DNA of 21,833 nucleotides, from the IMG/VR virus record IMGVR_UViG_3300032053_000603, positions 1 to 21,833 of that record, one strand, 5' to 3'. Under the pieces are notes generated by a model. That model saw only the letters and a program-made list of their open reading frames with translations, made no database searches and had not been told where the DNA came from. This document shows positions 1 through 7,937 of the stretch, piece after piece (position 1 is the stretch's first letter; every line of letters starts with the position of its first letter). This DNA is from a virus. The translations under genes and the position numbers were made by a program.

Positions 1-2
1 CC

Positions 3-128
3 GAATACGATGAGACGGATCTGAAGGACATAGACTGGCTGTACAGCAGGCTGGCGAAGCAGAAGCAGGAAGAGGCTAAGACGGCAAAGCAGGCGATGAC
101 AGGCAAGACGGAATTACCCCTGGAGTAG
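3..128 (+). CDS. C-terminal end of an upstream tail-region protein (partial)
   Basis: An open frame enters from the left edge and ends at TAG 126-128, giving the last 41 residues of a protein whose start lies outside the window. The tail is charged and probably helical: it is rich in Lys, Gln, Glu and Ala (for example LAKQKQEEAKTAKQ) and ends in LPLE. The next gene starts three bases after the stop, so both probably share a transcript. I do not recognise the family from this fragment. Its place just before a tape-measure candidate would fit a tail assembly chaperone or another tail protein, but that is inference from position only. Confidence 0.7.
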   Translation, partial: EYDETDLKDIDWLYSRLAKQKQEEAKTAKQAMTGKTELPLE

Positions 129-131
129 ACG

Positions 132-1556
132 ATGCCAATAGACCCGAAGTGGCGAGCGAAATACCAAAGGCCGGACGTGACTTTTACGAGGGAGTCAGCT
201 AATGTCATAAGGACTCTTCGCGCAAAGTATGCGACCGACTACCAGCTCTTCTTTAGGAAGATGATGCAGGTATATGCGCCGAAAGGCAAGACCTATGCGG
301 AGCTGCAGGGCGGTCTTTATCTCACGGCAAAGATCATACGCGGGTTCGATGCCATGCTTGGGACGACAGGCAGGCCAGCTACCGACGCTGAGATAGACAC
401 TCTGTTCCAGAACGTGGAAGAGCTCGAGCTTCAGATGCAGTACTTCCAGCGGATGTACGCAAAGAGTGTCAAGTTCCGCAGGGAGGCAAAGAAGCTTGAG
501 GCCATGTCAGGAGTCAACCTGTCAAACATGGCAGGCGTGTCAGGGATGGTAGATCAGGAGCTAAGAGAGCTCGGCCTGCAGGGTGAGAAGCCGCAGGACT
601 TCCTGAAGAAGCATGCGCCGGAGCTGTATGAGATGGGGACAGGGGTAGGAAGATTTGCCCTCCAATCGATGCTGGGGCCGTTCTATGAGATGGGAACGAT
701 GGCATGGAGAGGGGTCACAGGTATAGCAGGAGGCCTGCGAGGACGGCAGATCGCCAGGCGAAGGACAGAGCTTGGTAGAAGGTTCTCTCCGCTTGGGATG
801 GACTTAGGTGAAGACATGATGGGTGGTATGGGACGGGGCCGCACAGCCGGAGGCGGACGGGGCATCAAGGACATATTCGGCATGGCAGGCCTTGGAGGTG
901 GCATGACATCGAAAGCAGGGGATATAGGAGGCGCCACCGTAGCAGGCATGGCGGGGTTCTTTGATACAGAGGCATACAGGTCACGATGGACAAAAGAGGT
1001 ACTGCAGCTCCTGAAGAATATGTCAGGAGGGCCGGGAGGTGGCACAGGATGGCTATCTCAGCTGGGCAAGCTTGTGCCCGTGCTCGAAATAGTGGCCGTT
1101 GCACTGGCAGGCATAGGCGGATGGATGCTCGGCCGCAAGATAGATGAGGGCATCAGGAAGACCGTAGGCGACAAGGCATACGACAACTTCTGGCTGTCGA
1201 TGGCAACAGGAGGCAGGCAAGGTGAAGGGATACCAAAGACCCTGGCAAGTATGATGTTGCCTCAGATGGGCCCATCAGCGGAGAAGACCCTGCTGACCAA
1301 GAAGTCGTTCGACATAATGAGGTCGAAGGGCATGGACGTGACGCAGTACTTCTCCAAGGATCAGATCGCTATATACGATGCCATGAACAAGATCGGGAAT
1401 GCGGTTCAGTCAGGCCTCAAGGCCGTGACAGACACATTTCAAAAGGCGTTCCCTGGCCAGGGCACGATGCCAACAACAGGATCGACGCAGGCCATGTACA
1501 GGCCAGACGATCCATTGACAGATAATCTCAACAGGACTGATGAGGAAACAGCATGA
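132..1556 (+). CDS. Tail protein, possible short tape-measure protein
   Basis: A 474-residue protein with no clear family match by eye. Residues 1-130 are charged and helix-prone. A long Gly/Met-rich low-complexity stretch follows at about 175-300, with repeated GGMG, GRGR and GGG runs. A hydrophobic segment lies at about 313-335 (VLEIVAVALAGIGGWMLG) and could be membrane-spanning. The C-terminus is polar. The stop overlaps the next start as ATGA. It sits where Mu- and P2-type clusters place the tape measure, immediately before the tube-end and hub genes, and hydrophobic segments in an otherwise helical protein are common in that family. It is short for a myovirus tape measure. The function is therefore positional inference; it could instead be another virion protein, with the true tape measure upstream. 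Confidence 0.5.
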   Translation: MPIDPKWRAKYQRPDVTFTRESANVIRTLRAKYATDYQLFFRKMMQVYAPKGKTYAELQGGLYLTAKIIRGFDAMLGTTGRPATDAEIDTLFQNVEELELQMQYFQRMYAKSVKFRREAKKLEAMSGVNLSNMAGVSGMVDQELRELGLQGEKPQDFLKKHAPELYEMGTGVGRFALQSMLGPFYEMGTMAWRGVTGIAGGLRGRQIARRRTELGRRFSPLGMDLGEDMMGGMGRGRTAGGGRGIKDIFGMAGLGGGMTSKAGDIGGATVAGMAGFFDTEAYRSRWTKEVLQLLKNMSGGPGGGTGWLSQLGKLVPVLEIVAVALAGIGGWMLGRKIDEGIRKTVGDKAYDNFWLSMATGGRQGEGIPKTLASMMLPQMGPSAEKTLLTKKSFDIMRSKGMDVTQYFSKDQIAIYDAMNKIGNAVQSGLKAVTDTFQKAFPGQGTMPTTGSTQAMYRPDDPLTDNLNRTDEETA

Positions 1557-2485
1557 GTGACTTTTTCGGGGACTTCATAAATCAGCAGGGAACCAGGACG
1601 ATGGGGCTGCTCCAGGGTCTTGGAGTGGGGGTTGCCGCATCGACACAGGCTAATGCGATAGGATATGCATCCTCCTTAATAAGCCAGCTGGTCTCCGGGG
1701 CGAATATACAACACGGGCGATACGTATACAATCAAAGCGCCCTGGCGATATCTTCGGCCAAGATACCTGTGATGGAGTACAGTGGTGTCGTTCCTGATGT
1801 TCAAGGAGGCATCCCACCGCAGTATATGGTGACGATACAAAACTCATATAACAAGGTCATAAGAGCAACGCTTCAAGAGTCATTTATGATGAGCACGACA
1901 TCGGACTGGATTCCATTCCTGAACCCCAAGATCAGCGACAACCTGGTGAAGCTCGGCGCACTGTTCCACATGTCACTATTCCCAAGATTTGCATCCAGGC
2001 GCGTGTGGCGTGGCACGTCACCGATCCAGATGAAGCTGAGGCTGAAGTTCGAGGCGGTGAACAATTCATGGCAAGAGGTAGTCCTGCCATGCCTTCGACT
2101 CATGCAGATGTCCCTACCCGGTGAGGGAGGGATAAAACCATTTCAGATGTTCGGATCTTCTTTTACAATACCTGTACTTGAACCGCCGGGCCCCAGCCCG
2201 TTCATGCTGAACGAGGATGTCAAGACAAACTTCGAGACCGGCAATCTAACCAGCTTCACGAACAGGCTTAACCAGATCGTAGTATCGGGATCAGACCAGA
2301 TCAGGATCAAGATAGGCAGGCTGGTGGAGTTCAACAATGTTATTGTAGAGAGTGTGCAGGTGGAATACCTGAACAAGTTCGGATCGGACGGCAAGCCCGT
2401 TGGCGCAAGAGTAGAGATAACATTCTCGACATACGAGATATACACCAAAGAGGCGATAGAGGAATCACACAACCCGCAGGGATAA
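1553..2485 (+). CDS. Putative baseplate tube-cap/initiator protein (T4 gp48/gp54-like)
   Basis: A 310-residue protein overlapping the previous gene by four bases, with GAGGA upstream of its ATG. The N-terminal 60 residues are small and hydrophobic (GLGVGVAAS, SSLISQLV). The middle carries WRGTSPIQMKLRLKFEA at about residue 151, and the C-terminus is beta-rich and ends near VEITFSTYEIYTKEA. A tryptophan-containing segment followed by a lipocalin-like or tube-like beta region is reminiscent of T4 gp48/gp54, which cap the hub and start tube polymerisation. The gene lies directly before gp53-like and hub genes, which suits that role. I base the assignment on weak motif resemblance plus position. 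It could also be a different hub-associated tail protein. Confidence 0.45.
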   Translation: MSDFFGDFINQQGTRTMGLLQGLGVGVAASTQANAIGYASSLISQLVSGANIQHGRYVYNQSALAISSAKIPVMEYSGVVPDVQGGIPPQYMVTIQNSYNKVIRATLQESFMMSTTSDWIPFLNPKISDNLVKLGALFHMSLFPRFASRRVWRGTSPIQMKLRLKFEAVNNSWQEVVLPCLRLMQMSLPGEGGIKPFQMFGSSFTIPVLEPPGPSPFMLNEDVKTNFETGNLTSFTNRLNQIVVSGSDQIRIKIGRLVEFNNVIVESVQVEYLNKFGSDGKPVGARVEITFSTYEIYTKEAIEESHNPQG

Positions 2486-2486
2486 A

Positions 2487-2855
2487 ATGGACAGGACCGT
2501 ATTCTATGCGAAGGAGACAGTAACAGATCAGGTGACGGGGGTGCGCCAGCAGGAGCTGGACTATCTGCACAACAGCCTGAACAACTTCGTGATGACATAT
2601 CTCCCGTCATATTATAGGGTGGAGGAGTCGGACATATACAGGCCCGACACGATCAGCCAGAGGAACTACGGCACGATAGGGTATTGGTGGATCATACTGT
2701 TTAAGAACGGCATACACGATCCATTCAACGACCCACAGGTGGGGCAGCAGTTTACCATACCGAACGTGCTGGACATATACAACTTCTGGAAGAACTTCAG
2801 GGTGGTCGCACCGAGGCCGAACGTGCTATTAAAGCCGTCAGGAGTTAGTCCATGA
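2487..2855 (+). CDS. Baseplate wedge protein, gp53/LysM-like
   Basis: A 122-residue protein. Residues 50-95 read YRPDTISQRNYG, then GYWWIILFKNGIHDPF, then VGQQFTIPN. This is the pattern of T4 gp53-type and LysM-type baseplate proteins: a start-up turn, a double Trp helix, an NxIxDPF turn, and a short strand ending in IP. In the T4 family this protein helps join wedges around the hub; in Mu/P2-like phages a LysM protein occupies the same place. It starts one base after the previous stop and overlaps the hub gene by four bases. It is shorter than T4 gp53 and looks like a compact version. The family assignment is fairly secure; the exact structural role is inferred. Confidence 0.72.
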   Translation: MDRTVFYAKETVTDQVTGVRQQELDYLHNSLNNFVMTYLPSYYRVEESDIYRPDTISQRNYGTIGYWWIILFKNGIHDPFNDPQVGQQFTIPNVLDIYNFWKNFRVVAPRPNVLLKPSGVSP

Positions 2856-4039
2856 GCATCGCCGTACAGGGTAACTATACATTGAATATAAAGTTCGGTG
2901 ATACAAACATACCGTTGAACCCGACGGCCATGGACGAGTTCACGATCATACAGGACATGAACAGGTTCCTGCCTTACTTCAGGCTACGATTGATGGACTC
3001 AAGCGGCATATTTACACACGTTGCCCCGTTCGACAAAGGCATGAGCAGAGTGTCTGTGCAAGTCGCAGGCAGCATAGGAACAGACATACAGAACGCCTAC
3101 AGCTTTGTAGTGTACAGGAGATTCCCCGAGTCGATGTATGTTGTGTCGAACCACTATGACGTGGGTGGACTGCTGGATGTATCGAACCTGTTCAACCCGA
3201 GCATATGCAGGGCGTTCGTTGATACCATAGGCAACGTCGCGGCCTACATAGCGATCAACGAAATGGGGTGCGACGATATAGATATAAGCCAAAGTCTCAT
3301 GACGTTGACAAAGAAGATACTGCAACCGAGATGGACGAACGCACAACTGTTCAAATACTGGAAGAGGACGCTTGGAGATACGGGCGGGTATTGCTATATG
3401 CCATTCATCAAGGTAGTCGACGGCAACTTTATATTTACGTTGAGAAGTCTAAGCGACATGATGAATGCAAACCCGGAATATAAGTTCATCGTCGGGGATA
3501 GGCCATACATGGACTACCTGCCGGTGACGGACTACACCATATTCGACAACTATAAGATACAAGGCATCAAGGGAGTGAAGACGCAGGAATACTTCTACTT
3601 CGATTACAACCTGGGCGAGCTCATCGATGCACGTGACAACTATGAGGACTACGTATCGCTGTCCGACTTTATTACAGCCGACATAGAGGACTCCGAAGAG
3701 AGCATCACGATCCAGAACCTGGGAAGGACGAACGAGTTCACAGAGACATTCGTAGGCAACGAAAGAGCAAGATACTACCGCAGGATCAACGACCTGACGA
3801 AGATGTGGATATATACCTGGGGTCTTGCCAACGTAGTGCCGGGGCAGGTAGCACAGGTGCTGTTCGCGCAAGGGGCGCAGGCAGGTAACATATCAGCATA
3901 TCAGTATTCAGGCAACTGGCTGATCGAGCGAGTAGTGCATTCGTTCGGATCAACATTTTCGACAAAGCTATTGCTAACAAGGGCAGGCGTGGATACCGAT
4001 AAAGATACGACGCTCATTCCTGCCATAAAGGTAGTGTAA
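2852..4039 (+). CDS. Baseplate hub protein (T4 gp27 / P2 gpD / Mu gp44-like)
   Basis: A 395-residue protein with AGGAGTT before its ATG and an ATGA overlap with the gp53-like gene. The N-terminus has paired beta-strand segments (FTIIQDMNRFLPYFRLRLMD) typical of the first hub barrel. The C-terminus, residues 353-379, contains GNWLIERVVHSFG then TKLLLTRAG, the closing strand pair seen in gp27/gpD/VgrG hub domains. The protein should form the trimeric hub that links the tail tube to the spike. The next gene encodes that spike, which supports the call. It is aromatic-rich (many Tyr and Phe) in the middle. The family is confident from architecture and context, although no single catalytic motif exists to confirm it. 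Confidence 0.78.
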   Translation: MSIAVQGNYTLNIKFGDTNIPLNPTAMDEFTIIQDMNRFLPYFRLRLMDSSGIFTHVAPFDKGMSRVSVQVAGSIGTDIQNAYSFVVYRRFPESMYVVSNHYDVGGLLDVSNLFNPSICRAFVDTIGNVAAYIAINEMGCDDIDISQSLMTLTKKILQPRWTNAQLFKYWKRTLGDTGGYCYMPFIKVVDGNFIFTLRSLSDMMNANPEYKFIVGDRPYMDYLPVTDYTIFDNYKIQGIKGVKTQEYFYFDYNLGELIDARDNYEDYVSLSDFITADIEDSEESITIQNLGRTNEFTETFVGNERARYYRRINDLTKMWIYTWGLANVVPGQVAQVLFAQGAQAGNISAYQYSGNWLIERVVHSFGSTFSTKLLLTRAGVDTDKDTTLIPAIKVV

Positions 4040-4782
4040 TGGCACCGTCAAACTTAAATACGAAGTTTATAGGGATGTACAGGGGGCAGGTCTTTGACAA
4101 CATGGATCCGCTGAAACAGGGCAGGATCAAGGTGCAGGTATGGCCTATGATGTCGGAGATCGTGAATGCTGACCTGTTACCGTGGGCCGTACCAGCCATG
4201 CCCTTGTGGGGTGGCGCAGGCAGTGGGTTCGGGATGATGGCGATACCGGCAATAGGGACGCACGTCTTCGTATTCTTTGAGGCAGGCGACGTCTATCAGC
4301 CTGTGTATTTTGCAGAGGCGCAGAATGCGATGGCTGGGATACCTGCAGAGGTGGCAGGTGACTATCCATACACTCGTGTGATGAAAAGCCCGAGCGGTGT
4401 CAAGATCATGGTGAACGACGCCAATGGATCAATCAAGATCGCCACACCGCTTAACTCGACTATTGAGATTGATGGCACAGGCAATGTCAAGTTAACATCT
4501 GTGGCCGGGGTGAGCATTCAAGCTGTTGTGGATATCGCTTTGCTTGCTACGGGAGCTATCATAATCACAGCCACAGGAGCCGTTAATATAACCACACTTG
4601 GTAACATTACAGTGAACGCGGTGAACGCGGCTATAAACGCAAGTGGAACAGCAAAGATACTATCAATAGGAAAGACGACCATTTCTGCCACCAACGACGT
4701 TGAGGTAGCAGCATCAGGCACAGCTAAAGTCATGGGGCAGAACGTTGTAATAGTAGGCTCTTTAGGAGTAGACATAAACTGA
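4039..4782 (+). CDS. Baseplate spike protein (gp5/gpV-like OB-fold plus beta-helix)
   Basis: A 247-residue protein whose ATG shares one base with the hub stop. Residues 10-97 form the gp5/VgrG OB-fold: MYRGQVFDNMDPLKQGRIKVQV, where the turn matches the family's DPxxxGR(V/I)KV, then LPWAVPAMP, then IPAIGTHVFVFFEAGD. Residues about 119-247 consist of short alternating hydrophobic strands (VKIMVND, SIKIAT, NVKLTS, AIIITAT, NITVNAV), as expected for the triple-stranded beta-helix needle. There is no lysozyme domain between them, unlike T4 gp5, and no histidine-rich apex as in P2 gpV or Mu gp45. The next gene supplies a separate PAAR tip, so the needle probably ends in that protein. Confidence 0.88.
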   Translation: MAPSNLNTKFIGMYRGQVFDNMDPLKQGRIKVQVWPMMSEIVNADLLPWAVPAMPLWGGAGSGFGMMAIPAIGTHVFVFFEAGDVYQPVYFAEAQNAMAGIPAEVAGDYPYTRVMKSPSGVKIMVNDANGSIKIATPLNSTIEIDGTGNVKLTSVAGVSIQAVVDIALLATGAIIITATGAVNITTLGNITVNAVNAAINASGTAKILSIGKTTISATNDVEVAASGTAKVMGQNVVIVGSLGVDIN

Positions 4783-5057
4783 TGGCAACGAAGAAGATAG
4801 CATGCCTGGGAGACCCGGCAAGCCACCCAGGCGTGATCAACACCAGTGGACAGACCGGAATGAATAAGGCAGGAGGAGTGGTGATAGCAGTACAGGGCGC
4901 GACATTTGCTTGTTTGACACCGGGGCACGGGACAACGCCGATAGCTCCTATAACAACGAAGAGCAGGATCGAGAGCAAGCTGATTATAACGGAAGGTGCG
5001 GTTGCAGGGTGCGGTGCAGTAATAGCCCCTCCTCCAAGAAAGGTGCTTGTAGAATGA
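4782..5057 (+). CDS. PAAR-domain spike tip protein
   Basis: A 91-residue protein starting on the last base of the spike stop. It has the three-part PAAR pattern: DPASHPG (residues 11-17), GATFACLTPGHG (39-50) and TEGAVAGCGAVIAPPP (70-85). PAAR proteins cap the gp5/VgrG needle with a small metal-bound cone. The likely ligands here are His15, Cys44, His49 and Cys77. The best-studied PAAR proteins use three His and one Cys, so this one seems to have two of each; ligand choice by eye is uncertain. It is a bare tip with no fused effector domain. Its stop overlaps the next start as ATGA. Confidence 0.88.
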   Translation: MATKKIACLGDPASHPGVINTSGQTGMNKAGGVVIAVQGATFACLTPGHGTTPIAPITTKSRIESKLIITEGAVAGCGAVIAPPPRKVLVE

Positions 5058-5188
5058 GCGGAGACGTAATGACGACTCAGAAGCTGATCGACTACAGTTG
5101 TGCTGGCATCCTTGGGATATTCATTTGTGCATGGGCCATCTCGGTAACATGGATGAACCTGTGGGGCAGAAAGAAAGGCAAGAAGTAA
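5054..5188 (+). CDS. Single-pass membrane microprotein (44 aa)
   Basis: A short frame from ATG 5054 to TAA 5186-5188, joined to the PAAR gene by an ATGA overlap. The same frame is open further upstream inside the PAAR gene, but that extension is just an alternative frame of PAAR, and the coupled ATG is the better start. The N-terminus is polar (MSGDVMTTQK). Residues 16-35 form one hydrophobic segment (CAGILGIFICAWAISVTW), followed by the basic tail WGRKKGKK. This predicts one membrane span with the positive end in the cytoplasm. The next gene begins one base after the stop. I do not recognise a family. A holin-like or virion-membrane role is possible, but nothing in the sequence proves it. 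Confidence 0.7.
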   Translation: MSGDVMTTQKLIDYSCAGILGIFICAWAISVTWMNLWGRKKGKK

Positions 5189-5189
5189 C

Positions 5190-5570
5190 ATGATGCAAGC
5201 AGAAGTATGGTCAGATCTGGATGCAAGGTTCTTGACCGACTCTCAGGGAGCGATCAAGAAGGTGACGAATGTCGATTCGGTCATCACATCTATCGACAAC
5301 ATCTTGGGAACAGCACGGCTGGAGCGGGTGATGCTCCCCGACTTTGCGATCAGGCTAAAGGACATCCTGTTCGAGCCGATGACGGAAGAGTTCATGCAGT
5401 TCCTTTCAGATCAGGTTAAGGCGGCGGTAGAGACCTGGGACGACAGGGTGACTGTCTTGGCCGTAGATGTATGGTTCGACCCAGACAAAAACTTTGTAGA
5501 GTTCCGTCTGGAGTTCGCCATAAAAAGCTTTCAGAATATATTTACCTACACAAAGAGAGTAAACTTCTAA
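5190..5570 (+). CDS. Baseplate wedge protein, gp25/TssE-like
   Basis: A 126-residue protein of the gp25-like lysozyme-like fold family (also TssE in type VI secretion). Residues 38-64 carry the family core: ILGTARLERVMLPDFA, then LFEPM. This is the usual I(L)xTxxGERxxxPxFG...LFEP pattern, with the first Gly of GER replaced by Leu. Two ATG codons are adjacent (5190 and 5193) and either could be used. The protein joins the inner wedge of the baseplate to the sheath, and the next gene encodes its usual partner, the gp6/J-like wedge. Size and position are normal for the family. Confidence 0.88.
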   Translation: MMQAEVWSDLDARFLTDSQGAIKKVTNVDSVITSIDNILGTARLERVMLPDFAIRLKDILFEPMTEEFMQFLSDQVKAAVETWDDRVTVLAVDVWFDPDKNFVEFRLEFAIKSFQNIFTYTKRVNF

Positions 5571-5580
5571 GGGGGATGAG

Positions 5581-7413
5581 ATGTCGACACTAACGCCACT
5601 TGACTATGCAAATTACGACTTTGATACGCTGACACAGCAGCTCGTAAACAGGCTAAAGGCCAACCCGGACTCACCGTGGAAGGACACCTACCGATCGTCA
5701 ACAGGGCAGATGCTGATAGAGCTGTATGCGTACATAGCGAACCTTGTTCTGTACTACATCGAACGCCGGGCAGAAGAGTCCTACATCGAGACGGCACAGC
5801 TAAAGTCAAGCGTGGTCAACCTTGTCAGGCTCGTTGGATACATTCCAACCAGAGCCGTGTCATCTACAGGCCAGCTTCAGTTCTCAAAGAATACGGCGTG
5901 GGCGGTAGATATCACGATCCCACAGTACACCGAATGCCGAACCAACGCAGGCATGAAGTATCTGACCAACGAGCAGAAGATCATACAGGCGGGGCTTGGT
6001 GTGGGTGATCCTGTAGACGTTCAAGGCATACAAGGATCTATAGTGCAAGTGACGTTCTCATCGAACGGAGCAACAGCGCCAGCGCAGTCGTACACCATAA
6101 GCGACACACAGATAGAGAACGACAGCTTCCCCGGCCTCATCGATCCTGATACGACGTTGGGCGTGTTCGTCAATGGCACACAGTGGCATAGGGTAAGCTC
6201 GTTCACGTCATCGACGGCTGACTCTCAGCACTACATGATACGGGCAGAGCTGGATGATACGGTATCAGTGCTATTTGGGAACAACCAGTTCGGCAAGGCG
6301 CCTGGAGTGGGAGACCAGATAATAGTCAAGTACATCAGGTCGGAAGGTGCATCCGGCAATGTGTTTGAGGCAGGCAAGATCATCAGCATATATTCCCCTT
6401 TGTACGACGCGAACAACGTCCTCGTGACAAGCAAGGTATCAGTAACCAATGCGAGCCCGAATGGACTATTCACCGGCGGTGCTGATTCGGAAAGCATAGA
6501 TGAGATAAGAGAGAACGCCCCGAATGTTTTCAAGACCGGTGATCGTGCGGTGACAAAATCGGACTGCATCTCCATACTCGAAAACATACCCGGGATAGCC
6601 AATGCGAACGTGTGGGGTGAGCAGGAGGAGTATCCTGCAGGGGGCGCCCCTGCAAGCGCAATGAATGCTGTTAAGATTGTCACCATATTCTCCAACTTTA
6701 CAGAGCCGACGCCAAACTTTAAGACCACGGTAATAAATCCCATCCTTACAACCAAGGCCACGCTCACGGTAAAGTTTGAGTACACATCTCCCAAGGTCAT
6801 CGAGATCGTGCCGACAGCAACAGTGCGGATCCATCAGGGCTATACGATATCCGCGGCAGAGCAGAATATCAACACCGTGCTGCAGGAGAACTTTGTGCTG
6901 GGGACGACAACAAGGCTGGGGCAATCGATAAGAGTGTCCCAGATCGTGCAGGCCATCAACTCGCTGGCAGAGGTGGCATACTTACACATGGAGCTTGTGG
7001 CGAGGAGCGAAAACCTGGCTAACTACGATGTGCACCATGACTTTGGATGCATACTCCTGGCAAATCCCATACAGACGGGTACGGTCAATGTGTATGTGGG
7101 GCAATCGGATGACGTGGCACTGTTGGTAGGAACGGATGACGGTGCAGGAACATTCACTCCCACAGTTCCAAATCCGCTTCCTCCAGGATTTCAGTTCCTT
7201 GGCGGTGAGGTGCAGTACAACGCAGGGCCGAACCCGATAGGATACTGTGGGTTGGATATGCTGAACCACTTGCTTCCGCCAGGAATGTTCATATGGGTTA
7301 AATATCTTCAGGACAATACCTCGATCGGATTCACGGGGGATATTATCGTGGACAAGGACGAGGTCTGCAGGCTGTGGGAGGATCAAGGCGACCTAACAAT
7401 CGACTTTGAATAA
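5581..7413 (+). CDS. Baseplate wedge protein, gp6/gpJ-like
   Basis: A 610-residue protein preceded by GGGGGATGAG. Residues 40-92 have the N-terminal helix pair of J-like proteins (TGQMLIELYAYIANL then YIETAQ, LVGYIP). At about residue 299 is the hallmark GGADSESIDEIRENAP, followed by AVTKSDCISILENIPGI, which matches the Baseplate_J family. In T4 the homologue gp6 forms the ring that holds the wedges together; in P2 and Mu the shorter gpJ/gp47 do the same. At 610 residues it is nearer the size of T4 gp6 than gpJ. The C-terminal 110 residues (from about 500) are beta-rich and look like an added module. It pairs with the gp25-like gene just upstream. Confidence 0.9.
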   Translation: MSTLTPLDYANYDFDTLTQQLVNRLKANPDSPWKDTYRSSTGQMLIELYAYIANLVLYYIERRAEESYIETAQLKSSVVNLVRLVGYIPTRAVSSTGQLQFSKNTAWAVDITIPQYTECRTNAGMKYLTNEQKIIQAGLGVGDPVDVQGIQGSIVQVTFSSNGATAPAQSYTISDTQIENDSFPGLIDPDTTLGVFVNGTQWHRVSSFTSSTADSQHYMIRAELDDTVSVLFGNNQFGKAPGVGDQIIVKYIRSEGASGNVFEAGKIISIYSPLYDANNVLVTSKVSVTNASPNGLFTGGADSESIDEIRENAPNVFKTGDRAVTKSDCISILENIPGIANANVWGEQEEYPAGGAPASAMNAVKIVTIFSNFTEPTPNFKTTVINPILTTKATLTVKFEYTSPKVIEIVPTATVRIHQGYTISAAEQNINTVLQENFVLGTTTRLGQSIRVSQIVQAINSLAEVAYLHMELVARSENLANYDVHHDFGCILLANPIQTGTVNVYVGQSDDVALLVGTDDGAGTFTPTVPNPLPPGFQFLGGEVQYNAGPNPIGYCGLDMLNHLLPPGMFIWVKYLQDNTSIGFTGDIIVDKDEVCRLWEDQGDLTIDFE

Positions 7414-7424
7414 AGGGGGATACA

Positions 7425-7934
7425 ATGATAGGCACAAAGAAAGGGTACAAAGGAGTATGGCGCATAGAGCACCGTGACAGGAACGGGAGGCTTTTGTGGT
7501 CAGAGGACAAAGAGAATGCGCTCACCAATCAGGGCGAGAATAATATCCTGAACGTGTACTTCAGGAACCTGGGAGCGCCCGCCACAGGGTTCTTCGTGGG
7601 GATGTGCAACGGATCGATGGACGTGGGAAGCACGCTTGCCACAGTGCCGAATGAGCCTGTAGGTAATGGGTATGCCCGTCAAGCCGTCCTCAGGGACGAA
7701 TCGGACTCAGGATGGCCTGTAATTGAGCTACATGAGGGAAATTACAGGGCTATATCGAAGCAGGTACAGTTCATGGCTGCTGGAGGCACTATTGGGCCTG
7801 TGAACATCATATTTCTGTGTACAGTGATTACAGGAATCAGTGGACTGCTGACGGCATTCGTCAACCTGTCCCTGCCAAGAACATTGCTGGATGGAGACAG
7901 CTTACTGGCGAGGTATACAGTAACGCTACAATAA
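7425..7934 (+). CDS. Small virion structural protein
   Basis: A 169-residue protein with GGGGGATACA before its ATG. It begins with an edge strand and turn (WRIEHRDRNGRLLWSEDKENALTNQG, where the core is the DRNGRLL turn) and ends with LLDGDSLLARYTVTLQ. The middle contains GMCNG, then ATVPNEP and YARQAVLRD. This layout (short strand, Asx-Gly turn, N-x-G-x-N-I helix, 'GTG-like' loop, Y-x-R, final GDxLxxxYxxxL strand) is common in small tail or appendage proteins of uncultured phages. It loosely resembles the 158-residue protein at 11945-12421. Position between gpJ-like and gpI-like genes suggests a baseplate-attached protein. Exact function unknown. Confidence 0.6.
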   Translation: MIGTKKGYKGVWRIEHRDRNGRLLWSEDKENALTNQGENNILNVYFRNLGAPATGFFVGMCNGSMDVGSTLATVPNEPVGNGYARQAVLRDESDSGWPVIELHEGNYRAISKQVQFMAAGGTIGPVNIIFLCTVITGISGLLTAFVNLSLPRTLLDGDSLLARYTVTLQ

Positions 7935-7937
7935 ACT

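Noticed and set aside
3268-3871. Open frames overlapping the hub gene on both strands
   Set aside because: Their products are His/Arg/Tyr-rich shadow translations, and the hub frame has the expected strand motifs throughout.
4910-5053. Upstream extension of the 44-residue microprotein to a 92-residue protein
   Set aside because: The added part lies wholly inside the PAAR gene in another frame, is highly charged and low in hydrophobic residues, and ATG 5054 has the ATGA coupling seen elsewhere in the operon.
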